DNA from: Ardenticatenaceae bacterium | Lineage (GTDB): Bacteria; Chloroflexota; Anaerolineae; Promineifilales; Promineifilaceae | Reading direction: 5' to 3' | DNA length: 64,000 nt | Assembly: GCA_020634435.1 (NCBI GenBank) | Contig: JACKBS010000016.1 | Location: 62,001 to 126,000, forward strand | Shown: one piece after another, positions 42,631 to 50,849 of the stretch | Numbering within the stretch: the stretch's first letter is position 1 | Layout: each line of letters begins with the position of its first letter | The notes under the pieces: generated by a model | Told to the model about the DNA's origin: nothing | The model's input: the letters and a program-made list of their open reading frames with translations, nothing else | The model's database searches: none | Position numbers and translations under genes: made by a program

Positions 42631-43746
42631 CTAATGTGCATTTGGGTGCAAAACGGCCGTATACACCTCCAGCACCCGCTCCACCATCTGCGCCAAACTG
42701 AATTCCTGCCTGGCCCGCGCCTGCCCCGCCTGCCCCATTTGCTGGCACAACGTCGGCTGGCTGGCCAATTGCTGGATAACGGCGGCCAGCGCCTCCGGCT
42801 GCTGCGGGGGTACAACAACTCCAGTAACGCCATCCTGAACGACAAATGAAGTGCCCGTGCCCAACTCGGTCGTCAGGCAGGGCAGTCCAGCGGCCATCGC
42901 TTCTTGCAGTACCTTGCCAAACGCTTCGGCCCGGCTGTTGGCTGGCAATACAAACAGATCACCGCTGGCGTAAAATTTAGGCAGGTCAGCCTCGCTCAAA
43001 TTTCCAACAAACTGGACTTTATCGGCCAAACCCAGGCTGCGGCTTAGCTGCTCCCACTCGCCCCGCAGCGGCCCATCACCACCAAACAGCACACGCAGCG
43101 GCAGTTTGGCGGGCAGCTGGGCTATAGCGCGGAGCAAATCATCGCCGCCTTTGTAATAGCGGTGCCGCCCCATGAAGAGCAAAGTGAAACGGCCGTCTGG
43201 CGCAAACAGCGGCTCAGCGCCAGCAAAACGATCCACATCGACGGCAAAAGGAACGATGGTGCATTTGGCGGCTAACGGCCGTAAATAGGGCGAGCTTTGT
43301 ACATAATTGGGACTGGCGACCAAAATTCCGGCTGCGCCACGCAGCACCCGCTGTAGCAACGGGTTGTAAAAACGCAGAATCCGCTGCTGTTTCACCACAT
43401 CGCTGTGATAAGTTATGAGATACGGCCGTTGCCCCCCCAGCAGCCATTGACTCAACTCACCCACCGGGTAAGGAAAATGCACATTGGCGATGTCTGGCTT
43501 TAATCTGGCCAGCAAAAAGGGCAAGGTTATGCTCAACGGTGTTGAGGCAACCGTGACCAGTCGCCCGGCCCGGATTACTTGCACGCCGTTGATCATTTCG
43601 CGCGGTGGTTGCCCGCCAGGATTGGTCACCAGAACCGTCACTTTATGACCCAGTTTGGCCTCCGCCTCCGCCAGGTCCTTGATGTGGTTCTCAATCCCCC
43701 CCACAACCGGCCAATAATCTTTATAAATATGAACAATCGACAACAT
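42631..43746 (-). CDS. Glycosyltransferase family 4
   Basis: 371 residues, GT-B fold. The N-terminal acceptor side has HIYKDYWPVVGGIENHIKDL; the C-terminal donor side has LLFMGRHRYYKGGDDLLRAI, the EX7E-type motif FVLPANSRAEAFGKVLQEAM, and GTGTSFVVQDGVTGVVVPP. It transfers a nucleotide-sugar-derived residue, probably in cell-envelope polysaccharide or glycolipid synthesis. Divergent from murJ. It has no ribosome site; TATAAT on the minus strand (43758-43753) ends 6 nt before its ATG, suggesting a leaderless message. Confidence 0.9.
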   Translation of the reverse strand: MLSIVHIYKDYWPVVGGIENHIKDLAEAEAKLGHKVTVLVTNPGGQPPREMINGVQVIRAGRLVTVASTPLSITLPFLLARLKPDIANVHFPYPVGELSQWLLGGQRPYLITYHSDVVKQQRILRFYNPLLQRVLRGAAGILVASPNYVQSSPYLRPLAAKCTIVPFAVDVDRFAGAEPLFAPDGRFTLLFMGRHRYYKGGDDLLRAIAQLPAKLPLRVLFGGDGPLRGEWEQLSRSLGLADKVQFVGNLSEADLPKFYASGDLFVLPANSRAEAFGKVLQEAMAAGLPCLTTELGTGTSFVVQDGVTGVVVPPQQPEALAAVIQQLASQPTLCQQMGQAGQARARQEFSLAQMVERVLEVYTAVLHPNAH

Positions 43747-43758
43747 GCCTACATTATA

Positions 43759-43818
43759 CCGTGATCGGTGAACGATAATTCGTAGTCCGATTACCGATTA
43801 CCGACCACCGAATACCGA
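43759..43818. repeat. CGGTAAT-type intergenic repeat, copy 3
   Basis: Units GTGATCGGTGAACGATAATT (43761-43780) face CCGATTACCGATTACCGACC and ACCGAATACCGAC (43788-43818). It fills the divergent promoter region between the GT4 gene and murJ, between their two -10 elements. Confidence 0.65.
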
Positions 43819-43822
43819 CAAA

Positions 43823-43851
43823 TTGGCACCCCAAACGCGAACAGTTACAAT
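43823..43851 (+). promoter_or_regulatory. Promoter of murJ, probably leaderless
   Basis: TTGGCA (43823-43828), exactly 17 nt, TACAAT (43846-43851). The ATG follows 6 nt after the -10, and no Shine-Dalgarno sequence is present. Confidence 0.65.
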
Positions 43852-43857
43852 CTCAGC

Positions 43858-45372
43858 ATGAATCGCGCCCGCCACCTTTTACGATCCTCTGTCCTTGTCA
43901 TCCTCTTTTTGGGCCTGGGCAAAGTGACCGGTCTGATTCGGCTTCAGCTAGTCGCCCGAACCTTTGGCACCTCCCCTGATTACGATGCTTTCACCGCGGC
44001 CAACCAGCTGCCGGAAGTCTTTTTTGTGTTGATCGCTGGTGGTTCCCTGGCTGCTGCCTTCATTCCCGTCTACTCCAACTACCTCAACAACGAAACACGC
44101 CAAAAAGCATTTGCCCTGGGCAACACCATCCTCACAATTGTGATTTTGCTGCTTGGTGCCGTCTCAGCAACCGGGGCGATTATCGCTCCCTGGCTAACGC
44201 GCGTGGTGCTGGTCCCCAGCTTTTCGCCCGAACTGCAACAGCTCACCGCCACCATCATGCGCGTGATTCTCATCCAAACCACCATCTTTGGCATCAGCGG
44301 CGTGTTGAGCAGTATGCTCAATGCCCACCAGCATTTTGCCCTGCCCGCCCTGGCCCCACTGGCTCTGGACATCGGTTATGTGGTTGGTTTGTATCTGTTT
44401 GTGCCGGAGTTGGGCATTGTGGGTCTAGCCTGGGGCACGGTGGTCGGTGGCGTGCTGCATATCGCCATTCAGGTGCCAGCGCTGATCAAATACCGCATTG
44501 GCTACCGGCCCGCACTTAACTGGCGGCTCAGCGGTGTGGGTGAAATTGTGCGGCTGATGGGGCCACGCATTGTCACCCTTGGGGCAATCCAGGTAGCCGA
44601 TCTATTCATCATTCGCCTCACTTCCGGTCTGCCGGAAGGCAGCACCTCGGGCTATTTTTACGGCTATGCTTTGATGCAACTGCCCGAAACGCTGTTCGGC
44701 ACCGCCATCGCCCTGGTGATCTTCCCGACACTGGCGGAGCTTTTTAATGCGGGTGATGTGAAGGGGATGCGGGATACGGCCGTAAATGCCCTAAGCATTA
44801 TCTGGACCCTCACCATTCCGGCTGCTGCGCTCATGGTGCTGCTTGGTGAACCCGCCATTGCTTTTTTGCTGGAAGGCGACGTCTTCGATGCTAACTCTAC
44901 CCGGCTGGTTTACAGCGTTCTGCTGGCCTTTAGCGTACGCCTGGTAGCCGAAGCGACCTTAGAAATTGTCGCCCGCCTCTTTTATGCTCAACACAACACC
45001 CGTACACCCATGTTTGCCTACCTGGGCTGGTTACTGGTCAACATCGCCATTGCCTATGCACTGGTAGAGAATTTAGGTGTTGTCGGGTTAGCGCTGGCCA
45101 GCTCAGTGGCGTTTACGCTGCTTTCGGCCGTCTTGTTCTGGCTCAACCGGCTACCCCTCCGGCAGTTAGCCGTGGTAGCCGGACGTGCCTTGCTAGGAAC
45201 GGCCGTACTCACCCTAATAATTTTAGGCGTGAAGCAGTTTGTGGATTCGGCCGTTCTCTTTTTGTTGGTTGGTGGATCACTTGGGGTAGCCAGTTATCTG
45301 GTGCTGAATCTGCTTTTGGGTGGCCAGGAAATCCCCACCCTATTTCGCCTCATCCGCAAACAACCTAACTAG
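43858..45372 (+). CDS. murJ: Lipid II flippase MurJ
   Basis: 504 residues, about 14 membrane helices, MviN/MurJ family. It flips the peptidoglycan precursor lipid II across the membrane. Family signatures: SSVLVILFLGLGKVTGLIR, YDAFTAANQLPEVFFVLIAG and AAAFIPVYSNYL at the N-terminus, and LPETLFGTAIALVIFPTLAE in the middle. Length is normal. The neighbouring divergent glycosyltransferase supports an envelope role. Confidence 0.93.
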   Translation: MNRARHLLRSSVLVILFLGLGKVTGLIRLQLVARTFGTSPDYDAFTAANQLPEVFFVLIAGGSLAAAFIPVYSNYLNNETRQKAFALGNTILTIVILLLGAVSATGAIIAPWLTRVVLVPSFSPELQQLTATIMRVILIQTTIFGISGVLSSMLNAHQHFALPALAPLALDIGYVVGLYLFVPELGIVGLAWGTVVGGVLHIAIQVPALIKYRIGYRPALNWRLSGVGEIVRLMGPRIVTLGAIQVADLFIIRLTSGLPEGSTSGYFYGYALMQLPETLFGTAIALVIFPTLAELFNAGDVKGMRDTAVNALSIIWTLTIPAAALMVLLGEPAIAFLLEGDVFDANSTRLVYSVLLAFSVRLVAEATLEIVARLFYAQHNTRTPMFAYLGWLLVNIAIAYALVENLGVVGLALASSVAFTLLSAVLFWLNRLPLRQLAVVAGRALLGTAVLTLIILGVKQFVDSAVLFLLVGGSLGVASYLVLNLLLGGQEIPTLFRLIRKQPN

Positions 45373-45484
45373 TCCACCACTACCTCCAAAATCGTTCGCG
45401 TTTTCTTTTTCTTCGGTGCCTCAGCGCCGAAATTTACATTGAGGCTTAATTTATGAACCTAAGTTCAATTACCGAGATTCGATC

Positions 45485-45513
45485 TTGACACAGTAGAACG
45501 TTCGTGCTAAACT
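45485..45513 (+). promoter_or_regulatory. recA promoter with GAACGTTC in the spacer
   Basis: Consensus TTGACA (45485-45490), 17-nt spacer, TAAACT (45508-45513). The spacer contains the palindrome GAACGTTC (45496-45503), within TAGAACGTTCGTGCTA. It resembles the GAAC/GTTC half-sites of Gram-positive-type LexA boxes but without the usual 4-nt gap, so LexA control is only a suggestion. Confidence 0.7.
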
Positions 45514-45544
45514 CCCTACCATAATTCCCAAGTTTAATTAGCCA

Positions 45545-45610
45545 ATGCAACCACTTTCCCGCCAGCAACGTCGTTCGGCTGGTGCCTCTCAGGCTGCATT
45601 GTCACAGTAA
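45545..45610 (+). CDS. Possible 21-residue leader peptide ahead of recA
   Basis: ATG at 45545 to TAA at 45610 encodes a 21-residue basic, Gln/Ser/Ala-rich peptide starting MQPLSRQQRRSAG. It lies in the recA leader after the predicted transcription start; its stop codon overlaps the recA ribosome site (TAAGGAG), 11 nt before the recA ATG. There is no clear ribosome site of its own. It could couple translation or be chance. Confidence 0.3.
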   Translation: MQPLSRQQRRSAGASQAALSQ

Positions 45611-45621
45611 GGAGAAAACTC

Positions 45622-46686
45622 ATGGCAAAAGCATCAAACGGAGACGGCCGTGCTAGCACACTGGAAAAAACCCTCGATTCCATCACCAAACGCTTTGGAG
45701 AAGGCACCATTATGCGCCTCGGCGAAGCCCATAACATGCAGGTCGAGGTAATTCCCACTGGCTCGCTGTCTCTGGACATTGCGCTGGGAGTAGGCGGTAT
45801 GCCGCGCGGTCGCGTTATCGAAGTGTACGGCCCGGAATCCTCAGGTAAGACCACTCTTTGCCAACATGTCATTGCCGAAGCCCAAAAACGTGGCGGCGTT
45901 TGTGCCTTCATTGATATGGAACACGCGCTTGACCCCCACTATGCGGCCAAAATTGGTGTAAACATTGATGATTTATACGTTTCCCAACCAGATACGGGTG
46001 AACAAGCCCTGGAAATTGCCGAGGCGCTCATTCGCTCCGCCACAATGGATGTTGTCGTTGTAGACTCGGTGGCCGCTCTGGTGCCACGGGCAGAAATTGA
46101 AGGTGAAATGGGCGATTCACATGTTGGTTTGCAGGCGCGCTTGATGTCCCAGGCTCTGCGTAAACTGTCTGGCGTCATCAAACAAACCAACACCATTGTG
46201 ATTTTCACCAATCAGCTCCGGTCAAAAATCGGTGTGATGTTCGGTAACCCAGAAACCACGAGTGGTGGTAATGCCCTCAAGTTCTACGCTTCTGTACGTC
46301 TGGACATTCGGCGCATCCAATCCATCAAGGCAGGCAATGATGTCATTGGCAACCGCACCCGGGTAAAGGTGAAAAAGAACAAAGTTGCCGCACCTTTTAC
46401 TGAATGCGAATTTGACATCATGTATAACGAGGGCATTTCGCTGACGGGTGATGTCATTGACCTGGCCGTAGAATACAGCATCGTGGACAAACGTGGTGCG
46501 TATTTCCGCTATGGGGAAACCCTGCTCGGCCAGGGGCGTGAAAACGCCAAGGTATTCCTATCCGAGAATCCGCAGGTATTGGATGAGATTGAGTTCCTCA
46601 TCCGTCGTGAAGCTGGGTTGCCAACCACCGAATTTGAGGGTGTGGAACCACAAAACGGTGCTGTGGCTGAAGACGCTGTTTTCTAG
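45622..46686 (+). CDS. recA: RecA recombinase
   Basis: 354 residues. Strand exchange, SOS co-protease. P-loop GPESSGKTTL, Walker B-like VVVVDSVAALVP, L1 region EMGDSHVGLQARLMSQALR, L2 region NQLRSKIGVMFGNPETTSGG, and the C-terminal segment all match the family. The N-terminus carries an extra NGDGRAST-type segment encoded partly by an ACGGCCGT site. TAAGGAG precedes the ATG. Monocistronic, ended by the terminator at 46718. Confidence 0.97.
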   Translation: MAKASNGDGRASTLEKTLDSITKRFGEGTIMRLGEAHNMQVEVIPTGSLSLDIALGVGGMPRGRVIEVYGPESSGKTTLCQHVIAEAQKRGGVCAFIDMEHALDPHYAAKIGVNIDDLYVSQPDTGEQALEIAEALIRSATMDVVVVDSVAALVPRAEIEGEMGDSHVGLQARLMSQALRKLSGVIKQTNTIVIFTNQLRSKIGVMFGNPETTSGGNALKFYASVRLDIRRIQSIKAGNDVIGNRTRVKVKKNKVAAPFTECEFDIMYNEGISLTGDVIDLAVEYSIVDKRGAYFRYGETLLGQGRENAKVFLSENPQVLDEIEFLIRREAGLPTTEFEGVEPQNGAVAEDAVF

Positions 46687-46717
46687 AAAACGGCCGTTTC
46701 CCACACAATAACCCAAT

Positions 46718-46754
46718 AAAACGCCCTGGCGTATATCCAAAGCCAGGGCGTTTT
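46718..46754 (+). terminator. Rho-independent terminator after recA
   Basis: AAAACGCCCTGGC (46718-46730) pairs perfectly with GCCAGGGCGTTTT (46742-46754), with an 11-nt loop and flanking A/T runs. Confidence 0.85.
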
Positions 46755-46771
46755 CCTTCATCTCCTTCTTT

Positions 46772-46799
46772 TTGACAGCCCCCCCAGGCTTGCTATAAT
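46772..46799 (+). promoter_or_regulatory. Promoter of the S1-domain protein gene
   Basis: TTGACA (46772-46777), 16-nt spacer, TATAAT (46794-46799), both perfect consensus. The leader of about 120 nt contains ACGCAG (46882-46887) and CTGCGT (46907-46912); the second arm touches the AGGAG ribosome site, so a hairpin could limit translation. Confidence 0.8.
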
Positions 46800-46926
46800 T
46801 GCTCTAGACTCATTACTGGGCATAACTCTACAATTAGCTGTGTTTTGTCCCCAACGAACTACAAAAACTTAACATTTAAAAACGCAGAGCCACAATACAT
46901 CATTCCCTGCGTAGGAGAAACTTGTC

Positions 46927-47715
46927 ATGAGTGAAGAACAAGCTGAAACAATGGAGCAAGAAGTTGCTCCTGAGGTCACGCCAACCAGCATTAACGACCT
47001 CAAACCCAAAATGAAACTTACAGGAACCGTCAGCCGATTAGAGCTGTACGGGGCCTTCATCGACCTGGGAATCGGCCCCAGCGCCCTGATTCATATCTCG
47101 CAATTGGGCAAAGAGCACGTCAACCGCGTGGCCGATGTTCTGAATGTTGGTGATGAAGTTTCGGTATGGGTAGACAAAGTAGACCCACAGCGGGAACAAA
47201 TCATGGTCACCATGGTTCCACCTCTGGACGTAGAATGGGGTGAACTGGACAAGGGCCAGGTATACACGGGCACTGTCAAACGGTTGGAGAACTTCGGCGC
47301 TTTTATCGACATTGGCGCGGAGCGTGAAGGTCTGGTTCACATCAGTGAACTAAGCCACAACTACGTCAAACACCCCTCAGAGGTACTGACGGTTGGCGAT
47401 GAGGTTCAGGTGCAGGTTTTGGGCTTTAGCAAGCGCAAACGCCGGATTGATCTCAGCATCAAAAACTTGCTGGAAAAACCAGAATCTCAAGCTAGCGAAG
47501 CGACCCCAGCCGAAGTTTACGAATACGAAGAGGAAGAAGTAGACGACGATATGCCAACAGCGATGGAATTTGCGCTGCGTCAGGCTATGGGTGATTCGCT
47601 TCCTATGCGCACAAAACAAAGCGGCAAGAAAAAGAAGAAGCAAAGAAACAACAAAAACCGTGCGCAGCAAGAGGATATCCTCAGCCGGACGCTCCAGGTT
47701 CAGCACAACGGTTAA
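46927..47715 (+). CDS. S1 RNA-binding domain protein (ribosomal protein S1-like)
   Basis: 262 residues. An acidic N-terminus is followed by two S1 OB-fold domains at about 28-100 (GTVSRLELYGAFIDLGIGPS) and 112-185 (GTVKRLENFGAFIDIGAERE), then a Glu-rich linker and a very basic Lys/Asn/Arg tail (SGKKKKKQRNNKN). Classical S1 has four to six such domains; the two-domain form is closer to short S1-like proteins that assist mRNA binding. A strong promoter and absence of ACGGCCGT suggest high expression. Confidence 0.87.
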   Translation: MSEEQAETMEQEVAPEVTPTSINDLKPKMKLTGTVSRLELYGAFIDLGIGPSALIHISQLGKEHVNRVADVLNVGDEVSVWVDKVDPQREQIMVTMVPPLDVEWGELDKGQVYTGTVKRLENFGAFIDIGAEREGLVHISELSHNYVKHPSEVLTVGDEVQVQVLGFSKRKRRIDLSIKNLLEKPESQASEATPAEVYEYEEEEVDDDMPTAMEFALRQAMGDSLPMRTKQSGKKKKKQRNNKNRAQQEDILSRTLQVQHNG

Positions 47716-47725
47716 TTCAAAAAGC

Positions 47726-47755
47726 AAAGCCCCGAAATTCGGGGCTTTATTTTTT
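47726..47755 (+). terminator. Bidirectional terminator between S1-domain gene and moeA
   Basis: AAAGCCCCGAA (47726-47736) pairs with TTCGGGGCTTT (47738-47748), followed by ATTTTTT. It lies 10 bp past the S1-like stop and about 15 bp before the convergent moeA stop, so it can serve both. Confidence 0.85.
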
Positions 47756-47770
47756 AATCAGTGCATTTTT

Positions 47771-49033
47771 CTAAAAAATAGTTTCGGGCCAGTTAATCAT
47801 CCAGGCAGTGAGTTGGCTCCCAGGCGCAACATAGCGAACTCCCTCAGGCACTATGAGTAAGGCATTGGCCTTAACCAGCGAGGTCATGATATGGGAGCCT
47901 TGATCCCCCGTTTGTGTCGCCTCGTACCCAGTCTCCGAACGAGTGACAACTGCTCGTAGGTAGCTTTCCCGTCCATCAGAATGAATTTCGCTGTGAATGG
48001 TCGCCTGAACTGTTGGCCGGTCCAGCGGTTCCTTACCAGACATCTTCAAGATGGCGGCACGGGCAAAGCGCTCGAAGGAAACCATTGCAGAGACCGGATT
48101 GCCCGGCAAGCCGAGATAAGGCACATCGTGGTAGGAACCATAAGCCAGCGGCTTGCCAGGGCGCATGCGCACCCGCCAGAAACCCACATTGCCTTCCTGC
48201 TCTAGGACAGCTTTTACCACGTCATAAGCACCCACCGAAACACCAGCAGAGCTGATAAAAAGATCAACTTTTGCCTCCAGACCAGCTTGAAGCTTCTGCC
48301 GTACGGCCGTTTCCGTATCCCGCGCAATCCCTAACACAATCGGTTCAGCACCCAGCGCCAGCACTTGCGCCGCCTGGGTGTAACCATTGCTGTTGCGAAT
48401 TTTGCCGGGCTGGAGTGGCTGATCCACTTCTAAAAGCTCATCGCCAGTCGCCAGAATCGCTACGCGCGGGCGGCGAATGACTTCTACCTCGCTAATACCT
48501 AACGAGGCCAAAACCCCCACTTCCTGCGGCCGTAAAACATGTCCTTTTGCCAAAATGGTGTGGCCTGCCTCGATATCCTCGCCGGAATGACGAATGTAAT
48601 CGCCGACTTTGACAGAACGGTTGACTTGAATCTGCTCCGGCAACGGCCGTTCCCGATTACGCCAGGCCTCATTAGTATCTTCCACCGGCACCACTGCGTC
48701 AGCGCCAGGCGGAACTGGTGCCCCCGTCATGATGCGAACGGCCGTCCCGCGTTCTACCTTTATGTCCGGCACGGCCCCCGCAGCCACATCGCCCACAACC
48801 CGCAAAGTAGCCGGATTGTCAGAACTTGCGCCGGCTAAATCGGCAGCCAGCAGGGCATAGCCATCCATAGAAGAATTGGCGAAGGGTGGCAAGCTGTCTT
48901 GGGCAATCACATCTTGAGCCAGCACGCGGCCCAGACCCTCAAGCAGCGACACCCGCTCGGCAGGCAGCACAGAGACACCCGCCAATACGGCCGTTAAGGC
49001 TTGTTGTACAGTTAAATATTCTGCTTCACTCAT
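47771..49033 (-). CDS. moeA: Molybdopterin molybdenumtransferase MoeA
   Basis: 420 residues from the ATG at 49033; the frame is open further up but would run into the upstream gene. Inserts molybdenum into adenylylated molybdopterin. Motifs: LPPFANSSMDGYAL, GTAVRIMTGAPVPPGADAVVPVE, VAILATGDELLE, SSAGVSVGAYDVVK, MRPGKPLAYG and LGLPGNPVSAMVSF. Domain order is the normal MoeA one. It starts 10 bp after a small gene of the ricT operon. No molybdoenzyme is present in the window. Confidence 0.94.
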   Translation of the reverse strand: MSEAEYLTVQQALTAVLAGVSVLPAERVSLLEGLGRVLAQDVIAQDSLPPFANSSMDGYALLAADLAGASSDNPATLRVVGDVAAGAVPDIKVERGTAVRIMTGAPVPPGADAVVPVEDTNEAWRNRERPLPEQIQVNRSVKVGDYIRHSGEDIEAGHTILAKGHVLRPQEVGVLASLGISEVEVIRRPRVAILATGDELLEVDQPLQPGKIRNSNGYTQAAQVLALGAEPIVLGIARDTETAVRQKLQAGLEAKVDLFISSAGVSVGAYDVVKAVLEQEGNVGFWRVRMRPGKPLAYGSYHDVPYLGLPGNPVSAMVSFERFARAAILKMSGKEPLDRPTVQATIHSEIHSDGRESYLRAVVTRSETGYEATQTGDQGSHIMTSLVKANALLIVPEGVRYVAPGSQLTAWMINWPETIF

Positions 49034-49043
49034 GGATAACTTA

Positions 49044-49298
49044 TCAGGCAGGATCGTTGGTAAAACCAAAAGAAGCGGCGTCTTCGCGCAAATTGTCCAG
49101 GGCACGCTTAAGCAACCGCGTCATTTCTTTTTCCACATTTTCAGGGGTGCGTTGGTCATCGGGCAGCATCATCCAACAGTGCATGATGGCCTGTCGCAAT
49201 GTCTGATCGACCAGGATTGGCCCCATGATATCGCGCTGTGTACGCTGAAGATGTAGCCCGCTCGTTGGTTCTCGTTTTTGTGGTTCTTGATGGGTCAT
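49044..49298 (-). CDS. Small protein of unknown function in the ricT-moeA operon
   Basis: 84 residues from the ATG at 49298 (GGAGG upstream). Soluble and helical: RDIMGPILVDQTLRQAIMHC, then ENVEKEMTRLLKRALDNLRE. No family recognised. It lies 2 bp after the HD hydrolase stop and 10 bp before moeA, so it belongs to one transcript with them. Confidence 0.65.
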   Translation of the reverse strand: MTHQEPQKREPTSGLHLQRTQRDIMGPILVDQTLRQAIMHCWMMLPDDQRTPENVEKEMTRLLKRALDNLREDAASFGFTNDPA

Positions 49299-49300
49299 TT

Positions 49301-49906
49301 TCAAGCCTCCACGGATGCCAAACGGCCGTCTAACTGCAAGACTTCCGCAGCACCCTGCATTGCGCTGAGCACATTTTGTACATGTGTCCACAACTCAAGC
49401 GCGCCGTCAAAACATTCGCGGCTGAAATCGGCCGTCACTTCTTCTACGTGCTCGCGGCCCACGCCAGCGGCAAAGCGGCGATCTTTCCACTTCTTGCGAA
49501 TGGATGAGAGGGTGACTTCGGCAATGTTTTTAGACGGCCGTACCAACGTCGTGGCAATGATCAAACCGGTGATTTCATCACAGGCCAGCAAGGCAAAGTC
49601 AATCGGTTTTTCGCGGGAAACGGCCGTACCCTCTGTGTAGTGCGACAAAATGATGCGAATTGTCTCCTCGTCCCAGCCGCGCTCACGCAAAATCTTTGAC
49701 CCTTCAATCGGATGCCGATCTAAATCAGGATGGATCTCCCAATCAAAGTCGTGCAACAGACCCACGGTTTCCCAGTAAGCCACATCTTCGCTCAGGGCAT
49801 TGGCATACCAACCCATCGCCGCGCTCACGGCCAACATATGCCGTCGCAGCCCTTCATCCTGCACAAACTCACAGACCAACGCCCAGGCATCCGCTTGATC
49901 AGGCAT
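49301..49906 (-). CDS. HD-domain metal-dependent phosphohydrolase
   Basis: 201 residues from the ATG at 49906, which overlaps the ricT stop (ATGCCTGA). HD pattern: first His in GLRRHMLAVSAAMGWYA, the HD pair in GLLHDFDWEIHPDLDRHPIE, and a later Asp in LLACDEITGL. Relatives hydrolyse nucleotides or nucleotide second messengers; the substrate here is unknown. Translational coupling to ricT suggests a shared role, perhaps in RNA turnover. Confidence 0.87.
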   Translation of the reverse strand: MPDQADAWALVCEFVQDEGLRRHMLAVSAAMGWYANALSEDVAYWETVGLLHDFDWEIHPDLDRHPIEGSKILRERGWDEETIRIILSHYTEGTAVSREKPIDFALLACDEITGLIIATTLVRPSKNIAEVTLSSIRKKWKDRRFAAGVGREHVEEVTADFSRECFDGALELWTHVQNVLSAMQGAAEVLQLDGRLASVEA

Positions 49907-50849
49907 CCGACTCTTCTCCGTCTTGCTCTTCAACTTGCGGCTGGTCTTTAGCACCACAATCGCAGCCGCCCTCTTCGTGTTTTGAACAGCCAGCTTCGGC
50001 TTTCTTCTTCAAAGCTTCAAGCTCTTCCAAAGGCTCCAGCTCGTGGCGGAACACTTCGTACATGTCCCCTTCCACCTGTACCACAACCGAATCACGCAAA
50101 ACGCGCACATCACGCACCCGACCCTCGCCGTGTGGTGTGCCCACTCGCTTACCTACCTTAGGCAATGTTTTACGAGCCTCAACATACTGTTCGTATTCAT
50201 AAACCAGACAGCAGCGTAAACGGCCGCACATGCCCGTAATCTCTTGGGGACTCAGCGAAATGCCTTGCGCCTTGGCCATACGAATGGAAATTGGGCTGAA
50301 CTCGGTTAAAAAGGTGGAGCAACAGCGCGGCGCGCCACATGCTCCATAACCGCCCATAATCTTGGCCACATCCCGCGGCCCAATCAAACGCATCTCAATT
50401 TTGGTGCGGAAATGCTTGCCCAAAGCGTTTTGCAGCGGGTTAATGTCCAGCTTTTTGTTTTCCGTGGTGTAATGAATTGTCAACCAGGACCCATCAAAGC
50501 TGTATTCCGCCTTCACAAACTTAGCATCCCGAATATTAAACGAGTTAGCTCTTTCCCTACAGCTAATTAAGGCATCTAGCTCTTTGGTTTCCCACACCTG
50601 CTTCATCACCATATCCCGCGGATTGGCTTTGCGCTCAATGGCACGCATCCCGCGCTGGCGCTGTGCCTCTTCCTGAGAAATAAAGCTGATCACCTGGCCG
50701 AGCTGACGGCCACGTTTAGTCTCAACAATCACATAATCACCCGGCTCAACGTCATCGTGATTCCGGCCAAGCTTGAAGTAATAAAGTTTCCCTAACTTTT
50801 GAAACCGCACCCCAACGACCGAGGTACGCTCTGCGGCTATAATTGCCAT
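49899..50849 (-). CDS. ricT: PSP1-domain protein, RicT/YaaT-like
   Basis: 316 residues. In Bacillus the RicT(YaaT)-RicA-RicF complex carries [4Fe-4S] clusters and steers RNase Y mRNA processing. The signature cysteines are present: GACGAPRCCSTF at about 169-180 and GMCGRLRCCLVYEYEQY at about 206-222. An unusual C-terminal tail adds more cysteines (GCSKHEEGGCDCGAK) and an acidic end. No ricA or ricF is seen here. It is the first gene of an operon with the HD hydrolase, the small protein and moeA. Confidence 0.9.
   Translation of the reverse strand: MAIIAAERTSVVGVRFQKLGKLYYFKLGRNHDDVEPGDYVIVETKRGRQLGQVISFISQEEAQRQRGMRAIERKANPRDMVMKQVWETKELDALISCRERANSFNIRDAKFVKAEYSFDGSWLTIHYTTENKKLDINPLQNALGKHFRTKIEMRLIGPRDVAKIMGGYGACGAPRCCSTFLTEFSPISIRMAKAQGISLSPQEITGMCGRLRCCLVYEYEQYVEARKTLPKVGKRVGTPHGEGRVRDVRVLRDSVVVQVEGDMYEVFRHELEPLEELEALKKKAEAGCSKHEEGGCDCGAKDQPQVEEQDGEESDA

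Noticed and set aside
45373..45484. Hairpin TTCGGTGCCTCAGCGCCGAA after murJ as a terminator
   Set aside because: The stem is only about 5 bp strong and is not followed by a T-run.
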